A DNA stretch of 8,031 nucleotides from Mariprofundaceae bacterium (GTDB taxonomy: Bacteria > Pseudomonadota > Zetaproteobacteria > Mariprofundales > J009). Shown here in pieces: positions 7,374 to 8,031 of this stretch (positions are counted from its first letter, which is position 1; each line of letters begins with the position of its first letter). Location: assembly GCA_015489095.1 (NCBI GenBank), contig WFMN01000195.1:1-8031 (forward strand), written 5' to 3'. The position numbers and the translations under genes were made by a program. Under the pieces are notes generated by a model. It did not search any database. It had not been told where the DNA came from and worked only from the letters and a program-made list of their open reading frames with translations.

Positions 7374-8031
7374 ATGATCGGATTGATCGATTACGGGATG
7401 GGCAACATCCATTCCGTCACCAAGGCGCTGGAGCATGTCGGCGGCAAGGTCAGGCGGGTGACGAGCCCTGCGATGCTCGCCGGCTGCGCGCGGATCGTCT
7501 TTCCCGGTGTTGGCGCCTTTGGCGACTGCATGGCCACCCTGCGGGAACGGGGGCTCGCTGCCGCCCTGCGTCAGGCGGCGGCGGACGGCACCCCCATTCT
7601 CGGGATCTGCCTCGGGATGCAGGCGTTGATGGAGCATTCCCAAGAGTTCGGCAGCCATCAGGGCTTGGCGCTGATCGACGGGAGCGTGGAGCCCTTTCCG
7701 GCGGAGCTACCGGCGCAGGGCTACAAAATCCCCCACATGGGGTGGAATGACATCACCATGACCAGCGACCACCCCGTACTTGCCGCCGTGGATGGCCGCC
7801 AGCTCTATTTTGTCCACTCCTATTTTGTGCGGGCCGGCAATCCGGCGGATACCTTGGCAACCAGCGAGCATGGCGGGGTGTGCTTCGCGGCCGCCGTCGG
7901 GCGCGATAACCTTCTCGGGGTGCAGTTTCACCCCGAGAAGAGCCAGCGGGCGGGGTTGGACTTGTTGGCCGCCTTTGTGGATTGGGAGCCTCCGGTTCGG
8001 GGTCGGAGACCCCTCCTACAGGAGCATCACC
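7374..8031 (+). CDS. hisH: Imidazole glycerol phosphate synthase, glutaminase subunit HisH (3' end outside window)
   Basis: HisH hydrolyses glutamine and channels ammonia to HisF, which forms imidazoleglycerol phosphate and AICAR. The 219 visible residues begin MIGLIDYGMGNIHSV. They contain the oxyanion-strand motif PGVGAFGD (44-51), the nucleophile Cys79 in GICLGMQ, the HisH-specific YFVHSYFV (145-152), and the rest of the catalytic triad His186 and Glu188 in GVQFHPEKS. The usual C-terminus ends near LLAAFVDW (197-204). Here the frame continues for at least 15 more residues, rich in Arg and Pro, through a REP-like palindrome, with no stop before the window ends. ATG 7374 is the only start after an in-frame stop at 7359-7361. 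The ribosome binding site is weak (CAGG at 7362-7365). Confidence 0.95.
   Translation, partial: MIGLIDYGMGNIHSVTKALEHVGGKVRRVTSPAMLAGCARIVFPGVGAFGDCMATLRERGLAAALRQAAADGTPILGICLGMQALMEHSQEFGSHQGLALIDGSVEPFPAELPAQGYKIPHMGWNDITMTSDHPVLAAVDGRQLYFVHSYFVRAGNPADTLATSEHGGVCFAAAVGRDNLLGVQFHPEKSQRAGLDLLAAFVDWEPPVRGRRPLLQEHH
7985..8024 (-). repeat. REP-like palindromic element overlapping the 3' end of hisH
   Basis: Read on the minus strand, the element starts with GTAG (8019-8016) and is followed by a hairpin. GGGGTC at 7999-8004 pairs perfectly with GACCCC at 8008-8013 around a three-base GGA loop. A second inverted repeat, CTCCT/AGGAG at 8013-8017 and 8020-8024, flanks the GTAG, and GGAG-C-CTCC lies on the other side at about 7985-7993. 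A GTAG head followed by a short GC-rich palindrome is the form of the REP elements mobilised by RAYT (TnpA-REP) transposases in many proteobacteria. Only one copy is in the window, so repetition in the genome is inferred. The outer limits are approximate. The hairpin might also act as a transcript stabiliser or attenuator, but there is no T-run for a simple terminator. Confidence 0.55.

Overview
The window is a gene-dense, high-GC stretch of a bacterial chromosome. Every supported gene is on the + strand and there is almost no intergenic DNA. The order murA-hisG-hisD-hisC-hisB-hisH, the short form of HisG and the single-function HisB together point to a proteobacterium. Beta- and gammaproteobacteria commonly carry murA fused to a his operon in this order. 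I cannot name a genus from the sequence alone.

Layout: positions 2-73 are probably the last codons of an unidentified upstream gene whose stop overlaps the next start in an ATGA arrangement. Positions 70-2472 encode a membrane-bound hybrid sensor histidine kinase with two membrane segments around an all-helical sensor, then PAS, HisKA, HATPase and a C-terminal receiver. Ten bases later murA (2483-3775) starts, encoding the first committed enzyme of peptidoglycan synthesis. The histidine genes follow: hisG (3768-4436, TTG start inside the end of murA), hisD (4433-5743), hisC (5740-6774), hisB (6771-7361) and hisH (from 7374, still open at the window end). The hisG/hisD, hisD/hisC and hisC/hisB junctions are all 4-base ATGA overlaps, so translation is probably coupled along the cluster.

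How the genes work together: HisG joins PRPP to ATP, HisB and HisC act in the middle of the pathway, HisD performs the last two oxidations, and HisH supplies ammonia to HisF. HisF, HisA, HisI/HisE and the HisZ partner that a short HisG needs are not in the window. No promoter, his leader peptide or clear terminator is visible, so the promoter probably lies upstream of the window. The kinase is the unusual member: it sits where many relatives have ibaG/mla genes, and it has no partner regulator in the window.

The most distinctive non-coding signal is a REP-like palindrome at about 7985-8024. It overlaps the extreme 3' end of the hisH reading frame and appears to have extended it past the usual C-terminus. 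I found no CRISPR array, tRNA, rRNA, insertion sequence or new defence-type system. Apart from the points listed as findings, this is an ordinary biosynthetic region.
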